Source: Thainema sp966674685
GTDB taxonomy: Bacteria > Cyanobacteriota > Cyanobacteriia > Phormidesmidales > Phormidesmidaceae
Reading direction: 5' to 3'
Length of the DNA stretch: 64,000 nt
Assembly (NCBI GenBank): GCA_966674685.1
Contig: CBKWJC010000016.1
Location: forward strand, 1-64,000
Below, one piece after another: positions 26,799-35,639 of the stretch. The position numbers were made by a program, and so were the translations under genes. Numbering within the stretch: the first letter of the stretch is position 1; each line of letters begins with the position of its first letter. The notes beneath the pieces were generated by a model. That model did not search any database, was not told the DNA's origin, and was given only the letters and a program-made list of their open reading frames with translations.

Positions 26799-29279
26799 AT
26801 GCCAGATTGGGCTTTGTTCGTCGTTGGTGGAGTAACTGCTGCCATTTTGGGGTATTTAATAAACCAGTTGCCGCCGATTCGCGATTTCCCTGGGCGAAAT
26901 GTACAAGTCGTATTTCTAACGGTTTGGGTTGTCGCATTTGGTATTGTCCTGACAGCTTTAGAAAACAACCAGCAGGCAGAACGAAAGCAATGGTTACTTT
27001 TAGGGTGTGTTGTTTTTGCAACATTAGCTGTCAGTGATGCCATCCGTTTGGGATGGTCATGTTGGCGACAGCAACAACCTTTGGATGCTTCCAGTTCACC
27101 TCGTCGTCAAGAACCTTCCACAATATCAGCAGCACAACCCGTAAAAAAGTCTCGTCTCAACGGTTGGCTGGCACTGCATTCAACGTTTACCCATCAATAC
27201 CTGAAACAACAAAAGAAAAGTTGCTCTGAACACACAACATCTGGATTTGATCCAGGTACCTACATTCCTTTATTAGAAGAAGTATTTGTGCCACTAGACT
27301 TGCAAGGGGCTTTATATGGCACGGCATTGGCAGCAGCAGCAAACCCACGAGAGCTGGCACGATGGCAGCAAGATGTATCGCTACAGTCGGAAAATCTAGA
27401 TATTTGGCGGTTGCTGCGTCGCACCAAACACGACCGTCAGTTTCGGCAAATGTGTATTTTGGCGAAGGGTGGCTTAGGCAAGACTACGCTGATGCGCCAC
27501 ATTGCGCTGATTTATGGGCAAGGTAAGCAGGGTCGCTATCGAGCGCCTAAGCTTGTCCCGTTTTTGCTTCGTCTGAGGGACTGGAGAGACAAGCTAAGTC
27601 AAGAGCATCCTCCGAATTTACCAACGCTGATCACCCAGTATCATGTCCAGAGCCTGTCTAGCAATCATGCTTTAACCCCACCTGCAAACTGGGCTGAAAC
27701 GTTGCTGATCAACGGCAAAGCACTGGTTCTCTTCGATGGTTTTGATGAGGTTCCTGCCCGTAAGCGCAAGCAGGTGAGCCGCTGGCTGAGTGCTCAAATG
27801 GCTGAATATCCTGAATCGGTGTTTATTCTCACCTCTCGTCCGGCTGGATATCGAGACTATGTGGCTAAAAAGCCTGCGGTGCCGATTTTTATCAACAAAT
27901 TCACACCCAAACAGCAGGAAGACTTCATTCGGCGCTGGTATTTCTGCCAAGAACGAATGGCACGGGATGCAAAGCGTAAAAAGCGAGCGAGAGAAGTTGC
28001 AGATCAGCGTGCTACAAGCTTGATTAAGCAGTTAGATGAGCGTCGAGATGATATCGGTTATATGGCCGAGAATCCGCTGTTGCTCAATATGCTGGTGACG
28101 TTTCATCGGTATGATCCGGCCAAAGATTTACCACGTCAACGATTAGGACTCTACCGAAGTATCGTTAAGCTACAACTGGATGATCGTCCGAGAGCACGCG
28201 GCATCATCATGCTGCTGCCCTTCAAGAAAAGCGTTGCTATTTTGCAACAGCTTGCCTTGGGGATGATGCTGATGGAGCAGGCAGGAGTAGCTGGTGTTGG
28301 TAAACAAAGCGAGCAGTCTGCAAGCATCACCCTCACGTTTTCTCATCACTCAATACTTAGTTTTCTAGGTCAACATTCTCTACTGCACCAAGAGGAGGTT
28401 AGCTTCGAAGAGTGGCTAAAGCAAATGCTGGACGTGAGTGAACTGCTGGTGGAACGGGAACCGGGCGAATATGAATTCCCTCATGCTAGCTTTCAGGGTT
28501 ACTTTGCAGCATCGGAACTGGTGCGACATGAAGATAACGTCAGCAATCAACGCAGTCAACAGCACGTGTTGGATAACTGGAATGAGGTTATTTGGCACGA
28601 AACGGTACTGCTTTATGTTGCCCAGTTGCCGATTCGCCAATTAGAGCCGGTAATTCGGGTTGCGACTCAAAAGGGAAGTGAAGCTGCTCAACTAGCCAAA
28701 CTTTGCCTAGCGGAATATCCCCGCCCTGATAAACTGAGCGATGAACTGAAACAACTGCTGAATAGCCTAGAAAACATTGCTCAGAATGCAAAATATCAAA
28801 CGCTAGAAACCCTACTCCGGAATGGCAAATGGCGAAAGGCCGATGACGAAACCTATCGGCTGATGATTACTACTGTAGGGAATGAATATAGCCAGCTATT
28901 TGATCCTGAAGATTTAAGAGACTTTCCTTGTGAGGACTTGCGAACCATTGATCAGCTTTGGGTGAAATACAGCAACGGCAAATTCGGGTTTAGTGTGCAG
29001 AAGAAAATTTACGTTGAATGTGGTGCAAAATTGGATGGAGAGTATCCTGGGGACAAGATTTGGTATGAATTTTGCAATCGCGTAGGCTGGAGAGAAAAAG
29101 GAGATTATGTAGTCTACTCTGGCCTCAAATTTACACTTACCTCATCCAGTGTGGGTGAGCTACCCGTACTTTTTACAGGTTGGAAAGGAGAAGGAATTTC
29201 CGGTACGCTTCAACTGTATATGGATTCAGGGATGATAGGAAGATGGGGGATTTCCCTTTTCGCACGTGACGACCTGTAG
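26799..29279 (+). CDS. Membrane-anchored NACHT NTPase fused to a C-terminal GUN4 domain
   Basis: An 826-aa STAND-type protein. Two N-terminal transmembrane helices (about 5-21 and 36-53), with a possible third at 66-82, precede the NACHT domain, with Walker A at 222-230 (AKGGLGKTT) and Walker B at about 308-319 (KALVLFDGFDEV). A helical region (about 440-660) ends with the GUN4 domain from about 678 (WRKADDETYRLM, then FPCEDLRTIDQLWVKYSNG and FGFSVQKKI). GUN4 binds porphyrins in Mg-chelatase regulation. Here it would sit in the sensor position of a NACHT switch, anchored at a membrane. No complete HIP1 site is seen in its 2.5 kb, suggesting acquisition. Role inferred: signalling or defence. 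Confidence 0.85.
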   Translation: MPDWALFVVGGVTAAILGYLINQLPPIRDFPGRNVQVVFLTVWVVAFGIVLTALENNQQAERKQWLLLGCVVFATLAVSDAIRLGWSCWRQQQPLDASSSPRRQEPSTISAAQPVKKSRLNGWLALHSTFTHQYLKQQKKSCSEHTTSGFDPGTYIPLLEEVFVPLDLQGALYGTALAAAANPRELARWQQDVSLQSENLDIWRLLRRTKHDRQFRQMCILAKGGLGKTTLMRHIALIYGQGKQGRYRAPKLVPFLLRLRDWRDKLSQEHPPNLPTLITQYHVQSLSSNHALTPPANWAETLLINGKALVLFDGFDEVPARKRKQVSRWLSAQMAEYPESVFILTSRPAGYRDYVAKKPAVPIFINKFTPKQQEDFIRRWYFCQERMARDAKRKKRAREVADQRATSLIKQLDERRDDIGYMAENPLLLNMLVTFHRYDPAKDLPRQRLGLYRSIVKLQLDDRPRARGIIMLLPFKKSVAILQQLALGMMLMEQAGVAGVGKQSEQSASITLTFSHHSILSFLGQHSLLHQEEVSFEEWLKQMLDVSELLVEREPGEYEFPHASFQGYFAASELVRHEDNVSNQRSQQHVLDNWNEVIWHETVLLYVAQLPIRQLEPVIRVATQKGSEAAQLAKLCLAEYPRPDKLSDELKQLLNSLENIAQNAKYQTLETLLRNGKWRKADDETYRLMITTVGNEYSQLFDPEDLRDFPCEDLRTIDQLWVKYSNGKFGFSVQKKIYVECGAKLDGEYPGDKIWYEFCNRVGWREKGDYVVYSGLKFTLTSSSVGELPVLFTGWKGEGISGTLQLYMDSGMIGRWGISLFARDDL

Positions 29280-29678
29280 GCCCCAATAAACAAAGCACTC
29301 AGCTTTGGATTGGTTCGTGGTCAAGAAATACGGTTGGTAGGGACGGGCTTTGTTGATCAATATTGGTTTAGTACCTTCAGTGATTTGCTAAACCCGCCCC
29401 TACGGTAATGGGTATTTGGTAGAAAGTATTGTGCATTCTGATTCAATCCCTAAAACTTTGCGATCGCACTTTCCATTACCCCAGATGCACAAGTGAGATC
29501 GCGATTTAAGCTGCTGCTACGAATGAAGCCGGAATGAAATGTGCGATCGCACTTTCCATTCCCCGAGATGCACAAGCGCGATCGCACCTTCACCAATTAG
29601 CAGAAGAGTAAAGTGCGATCGCAGTTTTGTTAGGTCAGATCTATATGCTTAAGGTGCCTCTTTGCTTCATCTGCCCCT
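29280..29678. other. Intergenic region rich in HIP1 and short repeats
   Basis: No gene is supported. A GTAGGGACGGGCTT...AACCCGCCCCTACG inverted pair lies at about 29337-29405. A 44-45-nt unit is directly repeated at 29459-29503 and 29542-29585 (starts TGCGATCGCACTTTCCATT, continues AGATGCACAAG, ends GATCGC). A fourth GCGATCGC lies just before the next gene. Confidence 0.6.
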
Positions 29679-30266
29679 ATGGAAAAACCTCACCCGCAGT
29701 CCGGCCCCATCACCCTCGTCATCTCAGAAGTTATCGACCCCAGCCAAATGCCTGCCTACGAAGCCTGGACAAAAGGCATCAACCACGATGCCAGCCAATT
29801 TGAGGGATTTTTAGGCGTTGAAGTCATTCGCCCCCGCGACCACGACCATCCCGAATACGTTGTGATTGTTAAGTTCGACACCTACGGACATCTGCGCCGC
29901 TGGCTGATCTCGCCCACCTATCGCGCTTGGATGGAGCAATCCTACGGACTGATTGCCGCCCGCTCACAGCAGCACTTACCCAACGGCCTAGAACTGTGGT
30001 TTACGCTGCCCAAGCGCCGCTTGGAAATGCGATCGCACCTGCCCAATCCGCCCTATTACAAAAAAGTCGTGCTGGGTGTACTGGCTGTTTACCCGCTGAT
30101 TTTGCTAGCCGACTGGCTGTTGGAACCACTGCTAGCCGGACTGCCGTCCCTACTAGCGCTGCTCATTTCAGTGGTTTTTGTCTCTGCTCTGCTGACGTAT
30201 CCCGTTATGCCCTGGCTGAGTAAAGTGCTGGAATTCTGGCTTTATCCCAAAACCCATCGAAGGTAA
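29679..30266 (+). CDS. ABM-domain protein with C-terminal membrane helices
   Basis: A 195-aa protein. Residues about 10-100 form an antibiotic-biosynthesis-monooxygenase (ferredoxin-like) domain: ITLVISEVIDPSQMPAYEAW, FEGFLGVEVIRP, EYVVIVKFD. Two hydrophobic segments follow (about 125-143 VVLGVLAVYPLILLADWLL and 155-175). This fused ABM-2TM form is common in bacteria as an uncharacterised protein. The domain often binds heme or small substrates, but no specific activity can be assigned. Confidence 0.7.
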   Translation: MEKPHPQSGPITLVISEVIDPSQMPAYEAWTKGINHDASQFEGFLGVEVIRPRDHDHPEYVVIVKFDTYGHLRRWLISPTYRAWMEQSYGLIAARSQQHLPNGLELWFTLPKRRLEMRSHLPNPPYYKKVVLGVLAVYPLILLADWLLEPLLAGLPSLLALLISVVFVSALLTYPVMPWLSKVLEFWLYPKTHRR

Positions 30267-30374
30267 TAAGTCGCTGTATATAAATAAACGGTGCGATCTG
30301 GAAAGACACGCACCGGATAAAGTTGCGATCGCTGAGCGAATGCGCCCAGCGATCTGCTTGTGATGGAGCTTAAT

Positions 30375-31076
30375 TTACGCTACTTTTTCCTGCCGCCGCT
30401 TTGCCGCCAAAAAGCCCGCCAAGCCAAATAGACCTAGCAATGCCGCAGGTTCAGGCACCGCCTGCGAGTCCGGATAGCTGATGATGACCACGCCATCATC
30501 AATCGTCCCATCTGGTACATCAGTAGAAAGCAGCGTAGCCGTTTGAGCCAAATCGAAATCGAAGAGAGCCGCAACCGGGAAAGACAATATTGTTCCAGTT
30601 GCAGCGCCATTTCCTGTCAAATAGCAGGTGCCCACTAAACAGCTAGAAAGACTGTCAAAGTCGTAGCCACCTATCGTCAAAATATCGACAGACGAATCAT
30701 AAAACCAGTCAAACGTGGACAGTTGAATGCTTTTAGCCGCATCGCTAAAAACAGAACCAATTCCCTCAAAAACATCTAAAGAGAGATAGTCACTCAACGA
30801 TATGGAAAAATAACTTTCCAGCGAACTGAAGATCGGAATCGTCAACTCACCATCAGATAACCGATTGTCTAGATCATCAACAACAATATCGGTCTCAATC
30901 GGCACATCAAGCAGCCCACCTGAAGTTGGATCAAGCAAGAATAAGAGAGGAGAAGATACACTAACTGAGCCTGAATAGTCCAGCTTGGTTAGACTAGCGG
31001 CCTCAGCTGAAGACGCACCAAATATGCCCAGAGCCAGCACTCCGGCTCCAGCAGTGGCTATCGATAACTTTTTCAT
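30375..31076 (-). CDS. PEP-CTERM exported protein
   Basis: A 233-aa protein with signal peptide MKKLSIATAGAGVLALGIFG then ASSAEAAS, a beta-rich body with many Asp/Ser residues, and the C-terminal sorting tail VPEPAALLGLFGLAGFLAAK followed by RRQ. The start is ATG 31076; a longer frame to 31163 passes into a palindrome and is not coding. The body has two close cysteines (SSCLVGTC). Likely exosortase-processed; the exosortase is not in the window. Confidence 0.75.
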   Translation of the reverse strand: MKKLSIATAGAGVLALGIFGASSAEAASLTKLDYSGSVSVSSPLLFLLDPTSGGLLDVPIETDIVVDDLDNRLSDGELTIPIFSSLESYFSISLSDYLSLDVFEGIGSVFSDAAKSIQLSTFDWFYDSSVDILTIGGYDFDSLSSCLVGTCYLTGNGAATGTILSFPVAALFDFDLAQTATLLSTDVPDGTIDDGVVIISYPDSQAVPEPAALLGLFGLAGFLAAKRRQEKVA

Positions 31077-31128
31077 GGCGATTTTTCCTTGGCTATGTGT
31101 ATATGTATAGCGATAGTCATGTTGATTA

Positions 31129-31171
31129 GGACATTTTTGTGGCGCGGCGGAGCCGCGCCACAAAAATGTCC
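31129..31171. repeat. Perfect 20-bp-arm palindrome upstream of the PEP-CTERM gene
   Basis: Arms 31129-31148 and 31152-31171 (GGACATTTTTGTGGCGCGGC and complement) flank a 3-nt loop; ATTAGGAC on the left and GTCCTAAT on the right extend the symmetry imperfectly. It lies in the 5' region of the minus-strand gene, 50 nt from its start. Confidence 0.85.
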
Positions 31172-31443
31172 GTGTCCTAATAGAGCTGACTACAGCTATA
31201 CATGCTTCTTAGTTATCGGAGGAAAATCGCCAAGTTAAATGAAGCAGTTACAAAACTTGTATAAAGACTCAGTGAATTTCCTGAAAATGGTTGATTGCGC
31301 CAAAAGGAAAACTGCGATCGCATTACCCACATTTGAAAACCGCTTCAGCATCAAAAGCTACAGTTCAACCCAGATCTAGCTGATGAGGGGAAAATGATTT
31401 TGAATTGTTCTCTCTGATGACAGAGTTTGTGCAGCAAAGCTGA

Positions 31444-31462
31444 TTGTTAAGTTAATTAACAA
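31444..31462. promoter_or_regulatory. Operator-like dyad upstream of the hli gene
   Basis: TTGTTAAGTTAATTAACAA is a 19-nt dyad with one mismatched pair, 112 nt before the hli start. No classical HLR1 pair could be placed with confidence, so the binding protein is unknown. Confidence 0.35.
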
Positions 31463-31574
31463 CACGCGGTATAGGTTTATCAAGGCTGCTTCAGGGCAGG
31501 ATTCTAGCAATCCATCTCTACATTTAGCTAAAACCTATCTGTTGTGAATCAGGACACACTCAGGACACCTAATT

Positions 31575-31775
31575 ATGACTAACCCACAAGATAACGTTAA
31601 CTACAACGATCAGTTTCGTCGTCCCTACGGCGAATATGGAACCAAGTTCGAATTCGGTTCTAACCCCAGCGCCGAACTGTGGAATGGTCGCCTAGCAATG
31701 GTCGGCTTCCTCGGTGCGCTAATCGTTGAATTGGTAACTGGCCAAGGTTTCTTCCACTGGTTGGGCTTGTTCTAA
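31575..31775 (+). CDS. High-light-inducible protein (one-helix CAB/ELIP/HLIP family)
   Basis: A 66-aa thylakoid protein. The single transmembrane helix carries the chlorophyll-binding signature AELWNGRLAMVGFLGALIVE (ExxNGRxAM). The N-terminal 30 residues are polar. Such small CAB-like proteins bind chlorophyll a and carotenoid near photosystem II and protect pigments and assembly intermediates in excess light. Length is typical. It is monocistronic, with a hairpin terminator at 31823-31880. Confidence 0.9.
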   Translation: MTNPQDNVNYNDQFRRPYGEYGTKFEFGSNPSAELWNGRLAMVGFLGALIVELVTGQGFFHWLGLF

Positions 31776-31822
31776 ATAAATGCGCTTAAACAGCAGGCTG
31801 TCCGCAGAGGGCGGCCTATGCT

Positions 31823-31880
31823 AAAACCCCAATGTTTGTGAATATCTCGCTGTGCGAGCCTTCATAAACACTGGGGTTTT
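31823..31880. terminator. Hairpin terminator after hli
   Basis: Arms AAAACCCCAATGTTTGTGAA (31823-31842) and TTCATAAACACTGGGGTTTT (31861-31880), with an inner CTCGC/GCGAG stem, followed by T residues. It lies between the convergent hli and pyrG genes and may serve both. Confidence 0.75.
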
Positions 31881-31958
31881 TACATCGATAACAACGTTCA
31901 AGAAGTAGCAGTAGGGTGCATTCGCGCAGCAATACACCGCACCAGGAAAGTTGCTACA

Positions 31959-33611
31959 TTACGATATCGCGACACCTGTATCGTGCGGATCGTGAACTTG
32001 ATTCATCTTCGTCTGGCTCCGCTGCATGGCCGCTTCGACCAAGCCTCGAAATAGCGGATGGGGACTGTTGGGTCGCGACTGAAACTCCGGGTGGAACTGA
32101 GCCGCAATAAAGAAAGGATGATCCGGGCGCTCCACAATTTCCACCAAACGGCCATCGGGAGAGGTACCGCTGACTCGATAGCCCGTTTCTAGGAATAGAT
32201 TGCGATAGGCATTATTGAACTCATAGCGGTGACGATGGCGCTCATACACCACTTCTTGCTGATAGAGACGGCTGGCTAGGGTATCGGGTGCGACGCGGCA
32301 GGGATAGAGGCCCAGGCGCATCGTGCCGCCCAGATCCACCACGTCCTGCTGTTCCGGCAAGAGGTTGATCACTGGATTGCTACAGTTCGGATCAAACTCA
32401 GAGCTGTTGGCATTCTCCAGACCCGCAACGTGGCGCGCCCATTCCAAGACGGAACACTGCATCCCCAAGCACAGCCCTAGATAAGGGATATTTTGCTCCC
32501 GTGCGTAGTGAATCGCGTTGATCTTGCCGTCGATGCCGCGCGTGCCAAAGCCACCGGGCACGATAATGCCGTCTACGTTTTTCAGGTAGGTTTCGGCATC
32601 GCTCGTTTCCAAATCTTCCGAGCTAACCCAGCGAATGTTGACTTCGGTTTCAAGTGCGATCGCAGCATGTCTCAGCGCTTCCGTGACCGACAGATACGCA
32701 TCGGTCAGCCGCACATACTTACCGACAATTGCCACATTAATTGTGTGACGCGGACGATAAAGCCGCTCCACCAGCGTTTTCCACTGAGAGAGATCCGGTT
32801 CCCGCTGCTCCATGTGCAGCAGATCAAGCACCTGCTGAGCCAAGCCTTCCCGCTCCATCATCAGCGGCACTTCGTAGATACTGCCTGCATCCTGCGCCGT
32901 GATCACCGCTTCTGCGGGTACATCACAGAACTCCGACATTTTTTCTTTGAGACCAGGACGCAAGGGGCGATCGCAGCGGCAGACGAGAATATCGGGCTGA
33001 ATACCAATCGAGCGCAGTTCTTTGACCGAGTGCTGCGTGGGCTTGGTCTTCATCTCACCAGCCGAAGGAATCCAGGGCACCAGCGTCACATGCATATAGA
33101 GGACATTCTGCCGCCCCACGTCCTTACGGAACTGACGAATCGCTTCTAAGAAGGGCAGCGATTCAATGTCGCCGACGGTGCCGCCAATTTCGGTAATGAC
33201 TACGTCAGGATTCGTATTGTTGGCCACGCGGTGAATCCGTTCTTTGATCTCGCCCGTAATATGGGGGATGACCTGAACCGTGCCGCCCTGATACTCACCA
33301 CGCCGCTCTTTGTTGATCACGGCCTGATAGATTGAACCCGTGGTGACGCTGTTGAGCCGCGACATCGACGTGTCGGTGAAGCGCTCGTAGTGGCCCAAAT
33401 CCAGGTCGGTCTCTGCGCCGTCTTCGGTGACAAAGACTTCACCATGCTGGAACGGGCTCATCGTGCCCGGATCGACGTTGATGTAGGGATCGAGTTTGAG
33501 GATCGACACGGAATAGTCTCGCGATTTGAGCAAGCGCCCCAAACTCGCTGCCACGATCCCTTTGCCAATACTCGAAACGACGCCACCCGTCACGAATACA
33601 AACTTAGCCAT
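31959..33611 (-). CDS. pyrG: CTP synthase
   Basis: A 550-aa enzyme that converts UTP to CTP with ATP and glutamine. It opens with MAKFVFVTGGVVSSIGKG, the amidoligase nucleotide-binding signature; QHGEVFVTEDGAETDLDLGH follows. The C-terminal class I glutaminase has the nucleophile Cys in YLGLCLGMQC and a His-Pro-Glu near the end (AAQFHPEF). Length and order are standard. ATG 33611 starts the canonical N-terminus. A housekeeping gene. Confidence 0.96.
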   Translation of the reverse strand: MAKFVFVTGGVVSSIGKGIVAASLGRLLKSRDYSVSILKLDPYINVDPGTMSPFQHGEVFVTEDGAETDLDLGHYERFTDTSMSRLNSVTTGSIYQAVINKERRGEYQGGTVQVIPHITGEIKERIHRVANNTNPDVVITEIGGTVGDIESLPFLEAIRQFRKDVGRQNVLYMHVTLVPWIPSAGEMKTKPTQHSVKELRSIGIQPDILVCRCDRPLRPGLKEKMSEFCDVPAEAVITAQDAGSIYEVPLMMEREGLAQQVLDLLHMEQREPDLSQWKTLVERLYRPRHTINVAIVGKYVRLTDAYLSVTEALRHAAIALETEVNIRWVSSEDLETSDAETYLKNVDGIIVPGGFGTRGIDGKINAIHYAREQNIPYLGLCLGMQCSVLEWARHVAGLENANSSEFDPNCSNPVINLLPEQQDVVDLGGTMRLGLYPCRVAPDTLASRLYQQEVVYERHRHRYEFNNAYRNLFLETGYRVSGTSPDGRLVEIVERPDHPFFIAAQFHPEFQSRPNSPHPLFRGLVEAAMQRSQTKMNQVHDPHDTGVAIS

Positions 33612-33756
33612 AGAACCCTTAAGATATAGAAATTCACCGAATTAACCCATTAATTCTGCCACAGGGTTCGTTCTGTCGAGGTGTTTAAATCCAAAATTCA
33701 GTAGATTTCGCTACTGTCTACGGCGCAATTCTGCTTCTGTCGCAATACTGCTACTC

Positions 33757-33840
33757 ATATCAAGTCCGTGTATGGGAGCCCTGTTTATCTTTTATAAAAG
33801 CTTTGCTTGACAAGCTTTTCACAGAAAATAACTAATGGGT
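33757..33840. repeat. Family B repeat, copy 3, inverted and degenerate
   Basis: ATATCAAGTCCGTGTATGGG then AGCCC (33757-33781) is the reverse complement of the conserved family B tail. Next to it is a weak hairpin (AAAGCTT...AAGCTTT core, 33798-33819) whose outer arms no longer pair well. It lies in the gap between divergent pyrG and the MscS gene. Confidence 0.7.
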
Positions 33841-34159
33841 TTTTAACCGGATCTCAGATCAGACGATCTCGTGTCTGAATTTTGTCGTTTACATGATGTG
33901 TCAACTCATATCTTGCACCATTCAACACTGAACCCAGAATTTGCCGAGGTAAAGCGTGGGTCAACTGATTTATTGGGAACTAATCTTGGCAACCATACGG
34001 TCAACTCATACCGAATTTAGCTGTGAGATACCCGTCCCATTTGGGGAAAAGTAGGCACAGCATTAGTCAGTGGCCTCACATCTTGCGGCAAAACGACCTC
34101 TTCGGGTTCTCAGCAAGATGCAAGAGGTGAGTAGCGGCAATAACGGTGGTGAGGAGTTC
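33841..34159. other. Gap before the MscS gene with three GTCAACT repeats
   Basis: GTCAACT(C/G)AT occurs at 33900, 33960 and 34000 on the plus strand. No gene is supported. The repeats are candidates for a regulator-binding array for the mscS-like gene, but the spacing (60 and 40 nt) is not strictly helical. Confidence 0.35.
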
Positions 34160-35275
34160 ATGATGACTGAGTTTTTGCAGACAGAAGTATTTGGTAATTC
34201 AATTGCTACTTATTTAATAGCCCTGGGGACAATGGGGATGGGGATCGCCATTATTCTGTTAGTGCGAACCTGCGTTGTCTATCGGCTAAAGCGCTGGGCA
34301 CGCCGTACCACCACTGATTTAGATGATCGGCTGATTCGGGTTCTAGAAAAGCCCGTCACGTTTTTGCTATACCTGGGCACGTTTTACCTTAGCCTCCGTG
34401 ATATCCAACTGCGGCCAGCGGTTGAACAAGCTATTGATGTCATCATTCTGATCAGCGCGACTGTACTCACGATTCGGCTGCTTGGTGCGCTGATGGAATA
34501 CGGGGTGCGACTGTATCTTGTATCCAGTGAGGCTGATGCGGGGCTGCAAAAAAGTGTAGGCGCACTGGTTCCGGCGATCAAAGTGGTCATTTGGGCGATT
34601 GGTATTGTCTTTTTGCTGGATAATCTGGGCTTTGATATTTCTGCTGTGGTGGCCAGTTTGGGAATTGGTGGAGTTGCGATCGCACTTGCCTCGCAAGGTG
34701 TTCTACAGGATTTGTTCAGCTATTTCTCGATTTTGTTTGACCAACCGTTTGAAATTGGTGATTTCATCATCGTCGGTGATCTAATGGGCACTGTGGAAAC
34801 CGTTGGTATCAAAACTACGCGGGTTCGCAGTTTGGGCGGCGAAGAAATTGTCTTTGCCAATACTGACATCACCGGATCGCGTATTCGCAACTTCAAGCGC
34901 ATGGAGGGTCGCCGGATCATTACTAAATTTGGCCTGGTTTACCAAACCCCAGTTGAACAACTGAAGCAGATTCCCCAGATGATTCAGGACATTGTTGAGC
35001 GAACAGAAAACGCCGTATTTGAGCGCGCTCATTTCGCTGGCTATGCCGAATCTAGCCTTAATTTTGAGATGGCCTATTATGTCCTGAGCAACGACTACAA
35101 GATCTACATGGATGCTCAGCAGGAGATTAATCTAGCGCTCAAGGCAACATTTGAGCAGCATCAGATTGAATTTGCCTATCCCACTCGCCAGCTTTATGTG
35201 CGGACAGATATGGCTCAAACGAACGGACATGAAATAAGCCATCCTTATGCCTTTCTGGAAGAATCTGGTGCCTAA
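34160..35275 (+). CDS. MscS-family mechanosensitive channel
   Basis: About 371 aa. Four hydrophobic helices are followed by the pore-lining MscS helix (SLGIGGVAIALASQGVLQDL) and the beta domain (FDQPFEIGDFIIVGDLMGTV, VRSLGGEEIVFANTDI), then a C-terminal alpha/beta domain. It would open on membrane tension during hypo-osmotic shock. The start is ATG 34160, with GAGGAG about 6 nt upstream; the longer frame to 34070 lacks such a site. A terminator-like hairpin follows at 35334. Confidence 0.88.
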   Translation: MMTEFLQTEVFGNSIATYLIALGTMGMGIAIILLVRTCVVYRLKRWARRTTTDLDDRLIRVLEKPVTFLLYLGTFYLSLRDIQLRPAVEQAIDVIILISATVLTIRLLGALMEYGVRLYLVSSEADAGLQKSVGALVPAIKVVIWAIGIVFLLDNLGFDISAVVASLGIGGVAIALASQGVLQDLFSYFSILFDQPFEIGDFIIVGDLMGTVETVGIKTTRVRSLGGEEIVFANTDITGSRIRNFKRMEGRRIITKFGLVYQTPVEQLKQIPQMIQDIVERTENAVFERAHFAGYAESSLNFEMAYYVLSNDYKIYMDAQQEINLALKATFEQHQIEFAYPTRQLYVRTDMAQTNGHEISHPYAFLEESGA

Positions 35276-35333
35276 TCATTAAATTGGCCTCAGACGATTT
35301 GCCTCAAAATAGTTGGCTCAGAATTCAATCAAA

Positions 35334-35375
35334 GGCAGGTGCTAGACGTATTGTGTCTGACGCCTGCCTTATTTT
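35334..35375 (+). terminator. Rho-independent-like terminator after the MscS gene
   Basis: GGCAGG ... CCTGCC stem with inner TAGAC/GTCTG pairing (35334-35367), then TTATTTT. Confidence 0.7.
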
Positions 35376-35639
35376 GTAGTGGTCGCCGTATTGGTGGCAT
35401 TAGGTAAATTTTCAGAACGTTTAAATGCTTGAACGCTAGATTTCATCAATGCCTCAGTTACCACAGCAGCAGCTATGTATTTTCTCTGAGATAAATCAAA
35501 CTAATCGAGCCGAACCATGATCTAAACCAATCATGACTGTTAGGAATGCGGGATTTACGGCATCATAGAGACAGATATAGGTAAAAATTCTTAATAATCA
35601 ATTCTGACGATTGAGATAAACGAGTAAGGAGGAACCCTT
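35376..35639. other. Upstream region of flv3
   Basis: AT-rich, no gene seen. AAGGAGGAACCCTT at about 35627-35640 provides a strong ribosome-binding site for flv3. No promoter is called with confidence. Confidence 0.4.
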
